The notes below the pieces were generated by a model. The model ran no database searches. It was not told the origin of the DNA and saw only the letters and a list, made by a program, of their open reading frames with translations. From positions 1 through 59,891 of the forward strand of contig VGGU01000008.1 in assembly GCA_016868475.1 (NCBI GenBank): a stretch of 59,891 nucleotides of DNA. Reading direction: 5' to 3'. Source of the stretch: Bacteroidota bacterium. Its GTDB lineage: Bacteria > Bacteroidota > Bacteroidia > Chitinophagales > Chitinophagaceae. Numbering within the stretch: the stretch's first letter is position 1; each line of letters starts with the position of its first letter. A program made the translations under genes and the position numbers. Shown one piece after another: positions 1-9,010 of the stretch.

Positions 1-53
1 GTCCGTACAACGGTTTAGCAAACCGGCCCTTTCGGCCACTCAGGCACCTCTCC
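1..53 (-). tRNA. tRNA-Ser (anticodon GCT), cut by the window edge
   Basis: Read on the minus strand from 53, the sequence starts GGAGAGGTGCCTGAGTGG, a typical bacterial tRNA-Ser acceptor and D-arm. It continues into an anticodon stem-loop with GCT at 19-17 (loop TTGCTAA, paired stems CGGT/ACCG). The variable arm, T arm and 3' end lie outside the window, so this is a partial gene. It sits 41 nt downstream of dnaA on the same strand and could share its transcript. Confidence 0.9.
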
Positions 54-94
54 TGGAACAATCCTTTAAAAGGGAGGACAAAATTAAAAAGAAA

Positions 95-1528
95 TTACAT
101 GGCTGCCAACTGGACTTTCTGCTGAAGTTCCAGCACATTTTCACGGAAAATACCATCCGTGTCCATTAAGTCTTTGACCGTCTGACAAGAGTGGATCACA
201 GTAGTATGATCACGTCCCCCGAAATGTTCGCCAATAGTTTTAAGCGAATTTTTCGTGAATGCTTTTGCCAAATACATGGTAATCTGTCGGGCTTGTACAA
301 TTTCGCGCTTGCGTGTTTTTTGAAGCAGCTTATCATAAGGCACATCAAAGTACTCACATACCATCTTTTGGATGGTGTCAATGGTAATTTCTTTACTAGA
401 GGACTTCACAAAATTGCGAAGCACCTTTTTGGCCAGGTCCAGATCTATTTCCTTTCGATTCAAAGAGGACTGAGCCAATAAAGAAATCAAAGCTCCCTCT
501 AGTTCTCGAACATTGTTGTTGATATTGTAAGCAATATACTTGACCACCTCTTTTGGCATTTCCAATCCGTCATTACGCATCTTCTTCTCCAGAATCTCAA
601 TGCGGGTTTCATAGTCAGGCACCTGCAGGTCTGCGCTCAATCCCCAACGAAACCGGCTTAGTAAGCGATCTTGTACGCCTTCCAAATCCTTAGGGGATTT
701 ATCAGAAGTAAGTACCAGTTGTTTCTGAGATTGGTGCAAATGATTGAAAATGGCAAAGAAAGCATCCTGAGAACGTTCTGCTTTTGCAAAAAACTGAACA
801 TCGTCTAAGATCAACACATCGATCAATTGATAAAAATGAATAAAATCATTGATGGCATTATTGCGGCTGTGATCCATGAACTGATTGATAAACTTCTCCG
901 CACTTACATATAAAACTACATTGTTGGGGTGTAATCTCTTTACTTCGTTACCTATGGCTTGTGCCAAGTGTGTTTTTCCCAAACCTGTTCCCCCATAGAT
1001 CACTAGGGGGTTAAAGGAGTTGGCCCCAGGCTTTTCTGCCACAGTTTTGCCCGCACGACGTGCTACCCTGTTGCAATCCCCCTCAATAAAAGCATCAAAA
1101 GTGTAATTGGGGTTGAGCTGGGGGTCGATCTGCATTTTTTTCAGACCGGGAATAACAAAAGGATTCTTTACGGGATTATTAATCACCAATGGAAAATCCA
1201 TTTCGTTGTTTGAAAATGACTTGAACCCTTGTCCGCTAACATCAACGGTCATTGGTTTAGTGCGGCTGCTGCCACTGTCCACCATGATGCGGTATTCCAA
1301 TCTGGCCTCTTTGCCCAATTCGCGTTTAAGTGTTTTGGCTAATAAATTAACGTAATGCTCTTCGAGGTATTCAAAGAAGAATTGGCTGGGAACCTGAATG
1401 ACTAATACATTTTGTTTCAGTGAAACCGGCTGTATGGGTTCGAACCAGGTTTTGAAATGCTGCCACTCCACAATATCCTTGATGATCTTTAAGCAATTTC
1501 CCCAGACTTTTTCCGAGTTCTTATCCAT
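95..1528 (-). CDS. dnaA: Chromosomal replication initiator DnaA
   Basis: DnaA binds 9-bp boxes at oriC, melts the origin as an ATP-dependent AAA+ filament and loads the DnaB helicase. The 477-residue protein has the N-terminal helicase/DiaA-contact domain (about 1-90), a short linker, AAA+ with Walker A GGTGLGKTH at 179-187 and Walker B LILDDVQF near 240, and the C-terminal DNA-binding domain with the signature GGRDHTTVIHS at 437-447. Length and domain order are normal. The ATG at 1528 has no clear Shine-Dalgarno sequence. The upstream 288 bp contain DnaA-box-like sites, which fits autoregulation. Confidence 0.98.
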   Translation of the reverse strand: MDKNSEKVWGNCLKIIKDIVEWQHFKTWFEPIQPVSLKQNVLVIQVPSQFFFEYLEEHYVNLLAKTLKRELGKEARLEYRIMVDSGSSRTKPMTVDVSGQGFKSFSNNEMDFPLVINNPVKNPFVIPGLKKMQIDPQLNPNYTFDAFIEGDCNRVARRAGKTVAEKPGANSFNPLVIYGGTGLGKTHLAQAIGNEVKRLHPNNVVLYVSAEKFINQFMDHSRNNAINDFIHFYQLIDVLILDDVQFFAKAERSQDAFFAIFNHLHQSQKQLVLTSDKSPKDLEGVQDRLLSRFRWGLSADLQVPDYETRIEILEKKMRNDGLEMPKEVVKYIAYNINNNVRELEGALISLLAQSSLNRKEIDLDLAKKVLRNFVKSSSKEITIDTIQKMVCEYFDVPYDKLLQKTRKREIVQARQITMYLAKAFTKNSLKTIGEHFGGRDHTTVIHSCQTVKDLMDTDGIFRENVLELQQKVQLAAM

Positions 1529-1816
1529 CTTTACGTCAATCAGGTTTAGGTCGAGTTAATAAGAGTTATTCACATTTCTACGCAGGTTTCAAAGCTTTTC
1601 CACAATTGTCAATAAAAAAACTTGCGCGGGGGAACGAATATCATTAAACCCCTGCAAACAAAAAAAAATTTGGACTTCTTTTTTGATAAATATTTTTTTA
1701 AAAAACTTATTAAAAAATTTGGAAAATTCAATTCTTCCCCAATAACCTACATGGCTAATGTGGTTTTGAGTAAAAAGGTACATCTTTGTTGCTGTTTCAG
1801 GATAAAAACCTGACCT
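1529..1816. other. Candidate oriC or dnaA regulatory region
   Basis: This 288-bp non-coding stretch lies between divergent dnaA and the FAD oxidoreductase. It has TTATTCACA at 1566-1574 (a full match to TTATNCACA) and TTTTCCACA at 1596-1604 (one mismatch to TTATCCACA). A short GC cluster follows near 1625-1632, then an AT-rich block (about 1655-1733) with a perfect 12-bp direct repeat AAAAAATTTGGA at 1663-1674 and 1712-1723. Boxes, GC cluster and AT block in that order resemble a basal unwinding unit. Two boxes are few, so regulation of dnaA alone is also possible. Confidence 0.45.
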
Positions 1817-3415
1817 ATGCCCCAAACCCTTCAAGTACGTGTAAAGCCTGCAGAAGCAGCCGATGATCTTTTTTTAAAAAAGCTTATTGCGCAACAAAAA
1901 GGGGTACCCATAAGCACTGTCCACGGTTTTACTATTCTAAAAAAGTCAATTGATGCCCGAGGCAGAAATACCTGGGTAAACCTTACTCTTCAGGCTTATG
2001 TCAACGAACCTTTAGAAAAAAGACAGCTTCGTACACTTTTGTTTGAGCATGTTTCCAAATCCACCAGGCAGGTTATTATCATAGGAACCGGGCCCGCTGG
2101 GCTGTTTGCTGCGCTTCGATTAATAGAAGGAGGAATCAAGCCAATTCTTCTTGAAAGAGGTAAAGATGTTAGGGCCAGGCGACGAGATCTGGCAGTTATG
2201 AACCGAGAAGGGATAGTTAACCCTGATAGTAATTATTGTTTTGGAGAGGGAGGCGCCGGAACCTATAGCGACGGAAAGCTTTTTACTCGAAGTCAAAAAA
2301 GAGGTGATGTAAACCGCATACTGGAACTATTTGTTCAATTTGGGGCGGATCAAGATATCTTATATGAATCGCACCCTCATATTGGCACCAACAAACTACC
2401 GCATGTTATTACTCAAATGCGAGAGGCTATTCTCAGTGCGGGCGGCGAAATTCATTTTGAACAGTGTATTAACGAGATTAAGATTTCAGGAGGAAAACTA
2501 ACAGCTGTTTGCACAAAACAAGGAAATTGCTTCTCTGGCGATGCCTATATTTTGGCAACCGGCCACTCTGCTCGAGATATTTTTGAACTACTCCACCGTA
2601 ATAAACTTACTATCGAGGCTAAACCCTTTGCATTGGGAGTAAGAGTAGAGCATTCACAACTGTTGATCGATAGCACACAATATCATTGTAAAACCAGGGA
2701 TCCCTTTCTACCACCCGCTGCCTACACCTGGGTTGAGCAAGTAAACGGAAAAGGAGTTTTTTCCTTTTGTATGTGTCCGGGTGGAATCATTGCACCAGCT
2801 GCTACTGCACCAGGAGAATTGGTTGTCAACGGTTGGAGTCCTTCCAAGCGAAACAATCCTTTTGCCAATAGTGGAATTGTAGTGAGTGTGGACTTGAATG
2901 ATTTAAAAACAAATAATAATCAAGGAGACCCTTTAGCCTTAATGCAGTTTCAACAACAAGTAGAGCAAACAGCATTTAAGGCCGGTGGAGGAAACCTTCA
3001 AGCCCCCGCACAAAGACTGGTGGATTTTTGTGAAAACCGAAACAGTGCAGTGCTTCCCTCCTGCTCTTACTTACCAGGTATTACCTCTGTTAATTTAAAG
3101 GAAGTTCTCCCTTCATTTATTCACAAGAGACTGCAACTGGGTTTTAAACAAGTTGCACAAAAAATGAAATCCTATTATACCAATGAAGCCGTGCTGGTAG
3201 CTACTGAATCAAGAACCTCCTCCCCTGTTCGAATTCCGCGTGATAAAGAAAAACTACATCACCCCCAGCTGGCTACTTTATATCCTTGTGGAGAAGGTGC
3301 GGGATATGCAGGCGGCATTCTAAGTGCAGCCATGGATGGCCAACGAGTTGCCCTGGCTATTCTCCAACAATGGGGATTAGTTACCACTCCTCCCCCTTCG
3401 GTACCCTTGGTGTAG
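1817..3415 (+). CDS. FAD-dependent oxidoreductase (COG2509-like)
   Basis: The 532-residue protein resembles a widespread family of uncharacterised FAD-dependent dehydrogenases. A small N-terminal domain (about 1-85) precedes a Rossmann dinucleotide site GTGPAGLFAALRL at 90-102. The family-typical FGEGGAGTYSDGKL follows at 142-155, and a late glycine-rich FAD contact (GEGAGYAGG) near the C terminus. No substrate is established for this family. The start at 1817 is the ATG just upstream of the conserved N-terminal domain. A CATCTTTG box (one mismatch to TAnnTTTG) about 29 nt upstream may be its promoter. The ABC exporter pair follows 52 bp later on the same strand. Confidence 0.85.
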   Translation: MPQTLQVRVKPAEAADDLFLKKLIAQQKGVPISTVHGFTILKKSIDARGRNTWVNLTLQAYVNEPLEKRQLRTLLFEHVSKSTRQVIIIGTGPAGLFAALRLIEGGIKPILLERGKDVRARRRDLAVMNREGIVNPDSNYCFGEGGAGTYSDGKLFTRSQKRGDVNRILELFVQFGADQDILYESHPHIGTNKLPHVITQMREAILSAGGEIHFEQCINEIKISGGKLTAVCTKQGNCFSGDAYILATGHSARDIFELLHRNKLTIEAKPFALGVRVEHSQLLIDSTQYHCKTRDPFLPPAAYTWVEQVNGKGVFSFCMCPGGIIAPAATAPGELVVNGWSPSKRNNPFANSGIVVSVDLNDLKTNNNQGDPLALMQFQQQVEQTAFKAGGGNLQAPAQRLVDFCENRNSAVLPSCSYLPGITSVNLKEVLPSFIHKRLQLGFKQVAQKMKSYYTNEAVLVATESRTSSPVRIPRDKEKLHHPQLATLYPCGEGAGYAGGILSAAMDGQRVALAILQQWGLVTTPPPSVPLV

Positions 3416-3467
3416 TACAACCTCATAGCAAAACAATTACCTGTAAATTTGGTGGCAACCTACTATT

Positions 3468-4400
3468 ATGGATTCCATTTTATCACTGAAGCATTTAAGA
3501 AAACATTTCGAATCACAGAAAGCTGTGGATGATATAAGCCTTGAAATTGAACGTGGACAGATTTTTGGTCTACTTGGTCCTAACGGAGCGGGAAAAACAA
3601 CCTTAATCCGCATGATCACCGGTATTTTTTACCCTGATCAAGGTGAGGTATTTTTTGACGGCAAAAAGTTTGACCCGCTGGTAGATGTGGCCAAGATTGG
3701 CTACATGCCGGAGGAAAGAGGGCTCTATAAAAAAATGAAAGTGGGAGAACAGGCTTTATACCTGGCTCAACTCAAAGGTCTCAATAAACAAGAAGCAAAG
3801 AAAAAGATAGAAAACTGGTTTGGCAGATTTGGCATGGAAAGCTGGTGGGATAAAAAAGTAGAAGACCTCTCAAAAGGCATGGGACAGAAATTGCAATTTG
3901 TAACCACAGTATTGCACGATCCTAGTTTAATTATTTTGGACGAACCCTTTAGCGGGTTAGATCCCGTCAACAGCAATTTGATCAAAGACGAAATATTCAG
4001 ATTGGCCCAAGGGGGAACCACAATAATTTTCAGCACACATCGAATGGAACAGGTAGAGGAAATCTGTAATCATATTGCCCTTGTCAATAAAGGACAAAAG
4101 ATTCTTGATAGTACGGTACAAGAAGTAAAACAACAATTTAAAAAACATCAATACCTCATTACCGGCGTTGGGTTGGATAAATTAATCATGGAACAGGCTC
4201 CTTTTACTCCAGTAAGCCAAAAAGACAATTCAATGCTTATCCAAATTGCTGCCCAACATAACTCTTCCGCTGTTCTGCGTTTTTTACTGGATCAACAAGT
4301 AGAGATTACCACCTTTCAGGAACAGCTACCCAGCCTGAACGATATATTTATTCAATCGGTAGGAAATACACCCACCGCACGCACATTCGAAAAAAATTAA
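3468..4400 (+). CDS. ABC transporter ATP-binding protein (NatA-like)
   Basis: This 310-residue ATPase should power the adjacent ABC-2 permease. It has Walker A GPNGAGKTT at 37-45, the signature LSKGMGQKLQ at 134-143 (a degenerate LSGGQ, common in NatA-type proteins), Walker B LIILDEPFSGLDP at about 154-166, and an H-loop STHRMEQ. A C-terminal domain of roughly 80 residues follows, as in NatA/YhaQ-type exporters. The permease starts 4 nt after its stop, so the two are almost certainly co-transcribed. The exported substrate is unknown; sodium or a toxic compound is typical for relatives. Confidence 0.92.
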   Translation: MDSILSLKHLRKHFESQKAVDDISLEIERGQIFGLLGPNGAGKTTLIRMITGIFYPDQGEVFFDGKKFDPLVDVAKIGYMPEERGLYKKMKVGEQALYLAQLKGLNKQEAKKKIENWFGRFGMESWWDKKVEDLSKGMGQKLQFVTTVLHDPSLIILDEPFSGLDPVNSNLIKDEIFRLAQGGTTIIFSTHRMEQVEEICNHIALVNKGQKILDSTVQEVKQQFKKHQYLITGVGLDKLIMEQAPFTPVSQKDNSMLIQIAAQHNSSAVLRFLLDQQVEITTFQEQLPSLNDIFIQSVGNTPTARTFEKN

Positions 4401-4404
4401 GCGC

Positions 4405-5676
4405 ATGAAAAAGATTTGGATCATCATAGAAAGAGAATACCTGACCAGAGTTCGGAAAAAAACATTTCTTATTTCTACCCTGCTATTTCCACTTTTGTAT
4501 GTTGCCTTGATCGGCGGAATGGGATTCATTGCTGAAAAAAGCAAAGAAACACTGACCGTTGCAGTGGTAGATTCCTCTGGCTATTTTACCAAGGAGCTTA
4601 TTGAGGCAGAAAATAATATTGACCCAAGTTCTACCTTAGTGCTGGTCACCAATCTTCCACAAGAGAACAAAGAAGAAGAAAACGGATATGATGGATACAT
4701 AGTCATCCCTTCATTGAATTGGAAACAAGGAAACGACTCGCTTATTCTTTCTACCTACAAATCCTATGGCAGTGCTGCAACTGGCGTAGTGGAATCCAAA
4801 CTAAACCGTATTTGGAGGCGTTTGCTAAATGATAGTTTGCAGTTGGATGCAGGTAAGCAAGCGATCCTTGGTCAAAGTAAAATTGGGCTTATTTCAAAAA
4901 ATATTAGTGATCAACAGGCCAATAGCGCAACGGCAGAAGGCATTGGTTATTTCGCAGGATTTTTAGTGTACTTTATTTTACTCATTTATGGATCTCAAGT
5001 AATGATGGGAGTGATGGAGGAAAAAACTAATCGAATAGCCGAAGTGATTGTATCCTCGGTTCGTCCTTTTCAAATGATGTTAGGTAAAATTTTAGGAATT
5101 GGCGCCGTGGCGTTAACGCAGTTTTTGATCTGGATCATTTTTGTTTTTGTGGTATATAATGTGGGCGTTAAATCAGGCACTTCCATGGGATTTATGGCAG
5201 AAGCAGTTGGAGGCATTCAGCGCATGATGGGCTCCGTTAATGTTCCATTAATTCTGGGTTGTTTTGCTTTTTATTTTTTAGGTGGCTTTTTCTTTTATGC
5301 TTCACTCTATGGTGCCATTGGCAGTGCGGTGAACGAGGATATGCGAGAGGCGCAATCATTGAGTTTTCCGGTAACCATGCTGGTTATACTATCCATTGCT
5401 GTTATGACTGCAGCAGTGGCCAACCCTACCGGCCCCATTGCCGTTTGGGGTAGCATCATTCCTTTTTCTTCTCCGATAGTGATGATGGCACGAATTCCCT
5501 ATGGAGTTCCTGGCACTGTGCCTATTTGGCAACTGGGCCTTTCTATGGCACTATTGATTGTTGGCTTTTTAGCAACAGTATGGTTTGCCGGTAAAATTTA
5601 CAGAACAGGAATACTGATGTACGGGAAAAAAATAACCTGGAAAGAAATGATCCGTTGGGCTTTTGCTAAAGGATAA
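4405..5676 (+). CDS. ABC-2 type transporter permease (NatB-like)
   Basis: The 423-residue membrane partner of the upstream ATPase. It has one N-terminal membrane segment (about 20-42), a large extracytoplasmic domain (about 43-180), and five or six C-terminal membrane segments. The stretch MGVMEEKTNRIAEVIVSSVRP after the second membrane segment is typical of the ABC2_membrane_3/NatB group. Its stop codon (5674-5676) directly abuts the stop codon of the convergent FMN enzyme, leaving no space for a terminator. Substrate not predictable. Confidence 0.92.
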   Translation: MKKIWIIIEREYLTRVRKKTFLISTLLFPLLYVALIGGMGFIAEKSKETLTVAVVDSSGYFTKELIEAENNIDPSSTLVLVTNLPQENKEEENGYDGYIVIPSLNWKQGNDSLILSTYKSYGSAATGVVESKLNRIWRRLLNDSLQLDAGKQAILGQSKIGLISKNISDQQANSATAEGIGYFAGFLVYFILLIYGSQVMMGVMEEKTNRIAEVIVSSVRPFQMMLGKILGIGAVALTQFLIWIIFVFVVYNVGVKSGTSMGFMAEAVGGIQRMMGSVNVPLILGCFAFYFLGGFFFYASLYGAIGSAVNEDMREAQSLSFPVTMLVILSIAVMTAAVANPTGPIAVWGSIIPFSSPIVMMARIPYGVPGTVPIWQLGLSMALLIVGFLATVWFAGKIYRTGILMYGKKITWKEMIRWAFAKG

Positions 5677-6639
5677 TCAGGCTTCCACTTTGAAAGGTTT
5701 GTCCCACGCTTCTTGAAACTCGCGCCATATGTCATGGACTATTTGTTGTGCAGGTTTTATTGAATCCAGCAGTGCACTTACTTGACCAATTTCAAGTTCA
5801 CCCTCTTCCAAATTGCCTTCAAACATTCCTTTTTTTGCGCGTCCTTTCCCTAAAAGTTGCTCCAATTCTTCGGATGAGGCTCCGCGCTCTTCCGCCTCTT
5901 TTACCTGCTCAGAAAATTTATTATGTAACAAACGAACCGGAGTCAGTTTTTTCAAACTCAATTGCGTTTCGCCTTCACCTGCTTGTATTATCCGATTCTT
6001 GAAATTAAGATGATTGGAAGCTTCTTCACTGGCCACGAAGCGGGTACCAATTTGTCCGCCCTCTGCGCCCAGGGAAAGGCAAGCATATAACTGACGTCCG
6101 GTTGCTATGCCTCCTGCTGCTATTACGGGTATTTGTACGGCCTTACAAACCGCAGGAATTAATACTAACGTAGTTGTTTCCTCACGACCATTATGCCCGC
6201 CTGCTTCAAACCCTTCTGCAATAACTGCATCACAACCTGCTGCTTCCGCTTTGCGTGCAAATTTGCTAGAGCTCACCACGTGCAACACCTTTATCCCTTT
6301 TGATTTTAGATGAGAAGTCCATGCAACCGGATTACCTGCAGCGGTAATTACAATTGGTACTTTTTCTTCCTCAATAATTTCAATTTGTTGTTGAATCCCT
6401 TTGTATAATAACGGGAGATTTACAGCAAATGGTTTTATTGTTGCTGCCCTGCATTTTTGAATATGTTCTCTGAGTAACTCCGGAGTCATTGAACCAGCCC
6501 CAATTACGCCCAATCCACCACTATTACTTACAGCCGAAGCCAAACGCCACCCACTGGTCCAAATCATACCTGCTTGAATAATGGGATATTCAATACCTAA
6601 TAATTTTGTAACACGATTAGAAAGTGCTTGCATATTCAT
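5677..6639 (-). CDS. FMN-dependent nitronate monooxygenase / FabK-like protein
   Basis: A 320-residue TIM-barrel flavoprotein of the nitronate monooxygenase/enoyl-ACP reductase II family. Visible family motifs are the N-terminal PIIQAGMIWTSG, SNSGGLGVIGAG, the EGFEAGGHNG motif near residue 145, and AAGGIATGRQ plus IGTRFVASEEA for FMN phosphate binding. The sequence alone does not separate nitronate oxidation from FabK-type enoyl-ACP reduction. Two in-frame ATGs (6639 and 6633) are possible. It begins one base after the stop of the nucleotidyltransferase, so the two probably form an operon, although no functional link is obvious. Confidence 0.85.
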   Translation of the reverse strand: MNMQALSNRVTKLLGIEYPIIQAGMIWTSGWRLASAVSNSGGLGVIGAGSMTPELLREHIQKCRAATIKPFAVNLPLLYKGIQQQIEIIEEEKVPIVITAAGNPVAWTSHLKSKGIKVLHVVSSSKFARKAEAAGCDAVIAEGFEAGGHNGREETTTLVLIPAVCKAVQIPVIAAGGIATGRQLYACLSLGAEGGQIGTRFVASEEASNHLNFKNRIIQAGEGETQLSLKKLTPVRLLHNKFSEQVKEAEERGASSEELEQLLGKGRAKKGMFEGNLEEGELEIGQVSALLDSIKPAQQIVHDIWREFQEAWDKPFKVEA

Positions 6640-7629
6640 TTATCCCAGATCGATGCTGGTATTATCGCCTACGTTCAGGGAGCGGGTTTCTCCTCGCAAT
6701 AAGGTATCGCTTCCAATAACAGAATCACTCACTACTATATCTTGCAATGTGGTAAAAGAACCAATAATAGATTCTTTCACTACGCTGGATCTAATGGTAG
6801 TGTTTTCTCCTATAGCCACGTTTGGTCCGATCACCGCATTTTGAATTAAGCATCCAGATCCCACAACAACCGGAGGTATGAATACCGTATTTTCAAATTG
6901 CTCCGAGGGAATTTCACAGGCAAACTTTTTTAACAGTAAGGCATTTGATTCCAAGAGCGTTTCTTTTCTACCGCAATCAAACCAATTATCAACTTTAAAA
7001 GATTTAAGCGGAACGCCCTGCCCAATCATACAATCCAAGGCATCTGTTAAACTATATTCACCGTGCGAACGTATTCCCTGACTGATGTTATTCTCTAAGC
7101 AGCGAAAAAGTAATTCACTTTCTTTTATTCGATAAATTCCTACCAGAGCTAAATTGGACTTTGGAATTTGAGGCTTTTCCACTAAACGTTCTATTAACCC
7201 ATCACTGCCAATCTCTGCTACGCCAAAATCACGGGGGTCCTCCACCTTTCTAAGGCCTATCATTGAATGGGGCTGAGACATAACTGCTTTGACATCATAT
7301 TCACAAATCGTATCCCCTAATACAATAAAGACGTCATCACCCTTGATCAGGTTTCGTGTTAAAAGGATAGCCTGGCCAATACCTTGCCGATCTGTCTGCT
7401 GTACAAAGTGTGCGTTTAGCGTGGGATAGTGTTGTTGAACAAAATCTTCTATTTTTTCGCCTAAATAACCTACTACAAAAATAAAATCTTGGATACCGGC
7501 AGCCTGTAATTGTTCAATTATGATCCCCAATATGGTTTTACCCGCCAGCGGAATCAACGCCTTAGGCTGGGTATAACTGTGAGGGCGTAATTTGGTACCG
7601 GCCCCAGCAACAGGTATAATAGCTTTCAT
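6640..7629 (-). CDS. Sugar-1-phosphate nucleotidyltransferase with C-terminal hexapeptide repeats
   Basis: A 329-residue enzyme of the RmlA/GlmU type that should activate a sugar phosphate with an NTP. The N terminus has the nucleotide-binding MKAIIPVAGAGTKLRPHSYTQ followed by the KALIPLAGK lysine motif. LGDT supplies the metal aspartate and VEKP is conserved. The last 100 residues contain left-handed beta-helix repeats (VIGPNVAIGENTTI and similar). The longest frame starts with GTG at 7638, but the ATG at 7629 begins exactly at the conserved MKAIIPVAG and is chosen. A TACATTCG box at 7645-7638 would give a very short leader. Sugar and nucleotide cannot be assigned. Confidence 0.85.
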   Translation of the reverse strand: MKAIIPVAGAGTKLRPHSYTQPKALIPLAGKTILGIIIEQLQAAGIQDFIFVVGYLGEKIEDFVQQHYPTLNAHFVQQTDRQGIGQAILLTRNLIKGDDVFIVLGDTICEYDVKAVMSQPHSMIGLRKVEDPRDFGVAEIGSDGLIERLVEKPQIPKSNLALVGIYRIKESELLFRCLENNISQGIRSHGEYSLTDALDCMIGQGVPLKSFKVDNWFDCGRKETLLESNALLLKKFACEIPSEQFENTVFIPPVVVGSGCLIQNAVIGPNVAIGENTTIRSSVVKESIIGSFTTLQDIVVSDSVIGSDTLLRGETRSLNVGDNTSIDLG

Positions 7630-7700
7630 GCTTACCACGAATGTAGCTCTTTTGAGGAAAACTTAATTACAATAGTTCATTACCCTTTCTGAAGAGGATG

Positions 7701-7708
7701 TACTTTTG
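7701..7708 (+). promoter_or_regulatory. -7 promoter box of glyA
   Basis: TACTTTTG is a perfect match to the Bacteroidota TAnnTTTG box. No TTTG lies at the usual -33 spacing. Transcription would start near 7712-7713, giving a leader of about 20 nt to the ATG at 7733. The box overlaps the in-frame TTG at 7706, which argues against that upstream start. Confidence 0.6.
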
Positions 7709-7732
7709 TGTAAATTTTTTTTATCCATGGCT

Positions 7733-9010
7733 ATGCAAGACACTGCAATTTTTGATCTGCTCAATTTAGAATTGAAAAGACAGCGTGAAGGAATTGAACT
7801 AATTGCTTCTGAAAATTTCACTTCGCTTTCCGTAATGAGGGCCATGGGCTCAGTGGCCACGAATAAATATGCAGAAGGATATCCCGGAAAAAGATATTAT
7901 GGTGGTTGTGAGGTTGTAGACCAGATTGAATCACTGGCCATTGACCGGTTAAAAAATATTTTCAATGCCAGTTGGGCAAATGTGCAACCTCATAGTGGTG
8001 CTCAAGCAAATACTGCGGTTTTTCTAGCCTGTCTAAAACCTGGCGATAAGATCTTAGGACTTGATTTGAGCATGGGTGGGCATTTGACTCATGGAAGTCC
8101 GGCCAATTTCAGTGGAAAAAATTACCAGACTTTCTTCTATGGTGTGAATCGCGAAACAGGTCTTGTTGATTATGGTCAGCTGGAAGAGGTAGCCAAAAGA
8201 GAAAAACCAAAAATGATTATTTGCGGAGCCTCAGCTTATAGCCGAGATTGGGATTACAAAACAATCCGTGCCATTGCAGATGAAATTGGCGCATTGGTAC
8301 TCGCTGATATAGCACACCCCGCTGGTTTAATTGCTACAGGATTGTTGAACGATCCGCTTTCACATTGTCATATTGTTACTTCCACTACACACAAAACCCT
8401 AAGGGGTCCTCGTGGAGGTATAATAATGCTTAGAAATGATTTTGACAATCCTATGGGAATAAAAGACCCTAAAGGAAACATTCGTTCCATGAGTGCCTTA
8501 TTGGATTTAGCTGTTTTTCCTGGAATGCAAGGCGGACCGCTGGAGCATGTAATTGCTGCCAAAGCCGTGGCATTCGGAGAAATCCTTGATCCGTCTTTTA
8601 AAGAATATGGAAAGCAAGTAATTGCTAATGCACAAGCTATGGCTAAAGCATTTGTAAATAAAGGTTATCACCTGATCAGTGGAGGAACAGATAACCACCT
8701 TATGTTAATTGACCTGCGCAATAAGAACATTACAGGTAAAAAAGCTCAGGAAACTTTGGATAGGGCTCATATTACACTCAATAAGAACGCAGTTCCCTTT
8801 GACGATAAATCCCCTTTTGTTACTTCGGGAATTCGAGTGGGCGTGCCTGCCGTTACCACACGTGGATTAGGCGAAAAGGAAATGGCACATATTACTAACC
8901 TAATCGATCAAGTAATCATGCAGCCAGACAATGAAAGCGTAATTACACAAACACGTGAAGAGGTAAAAGCATTGATGCAACAATTTCCGCTGTACCCGGA
9001 ACTTTCTTAA
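7733..9010 (+). CDS. glyA: Serine hydroxymethyltransferase
   Basis: GlyA interconverts serine and glycine with tetrahydrofolate, supplying glycine and one-carbon units. This PLP enzyme is 425 residues from the ATG at 7733, the usual family length. The conserved start region ([18 protein letters not shown]) is intact and the PLP lysine lies in [14 protein letters not shown] at about residue 221. A second ATG at 7727 is possible. The longer frame from TTG at 7706 would begin inside the promoter box. The stop overlaps the convergent uvrA stop by 4 nt (9007-9010). Confidence 0.97.
   Translation: MQDTAIFDLLNLELKRQREGIELIASENFTSLSVMRAMGSVATNKYAEGYPGKRYYGGCEVVDQIESLAIDRLKNIFNASWANVQPHSGAQANTAVFLACLKPGDKILGLDLSMGGHLTHGSPANFSGKNYQTFFYGVNRETGLVDYGQLEEVAKREKPKMIICGASAYSRDWDYKTIRAIADEIGALVLADIAHPAGLIATGLLNDPLSHCHIVTSTTHKTLRGPRGGIIMLRNDFDNPMGIKDPKGNIRSMSALLDLAVFPGMQGGPLEHVIAAKAVAFGEILDPSFKEYGKQVIANAQAMAKAFVNKGYHLISGGTDNHLMLIDLRNKNITGKKAQETLDRAHITLNKNAVPFDDKSPFVTSGIRVGVPAVTTRGLGEKEMAHITNLIDQVIMQPDNESVITQTREEVKALMQQFPLYPELS

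Noticed and set aside
54-94. Terminator between dnaA and tRNA-Ser
   Set aside because: The only hairpin is a weak CCTTT/AAAGG stem without a T-run on the minus strand, so read-through to the tRNA is as likely.
1622-1813. 63-codon frame in the dnaA upstream region
   Set aside because: It encodes mostly Lys and Phe because it translates A and T runs; the region is better explained as a regulatory or origin sequence.
7630-7732. Riboswitch upstream of glyA
   Set aside because: The leader predicted from the -7 box is only about 20 nt, too short for a glycine or other aptamer.
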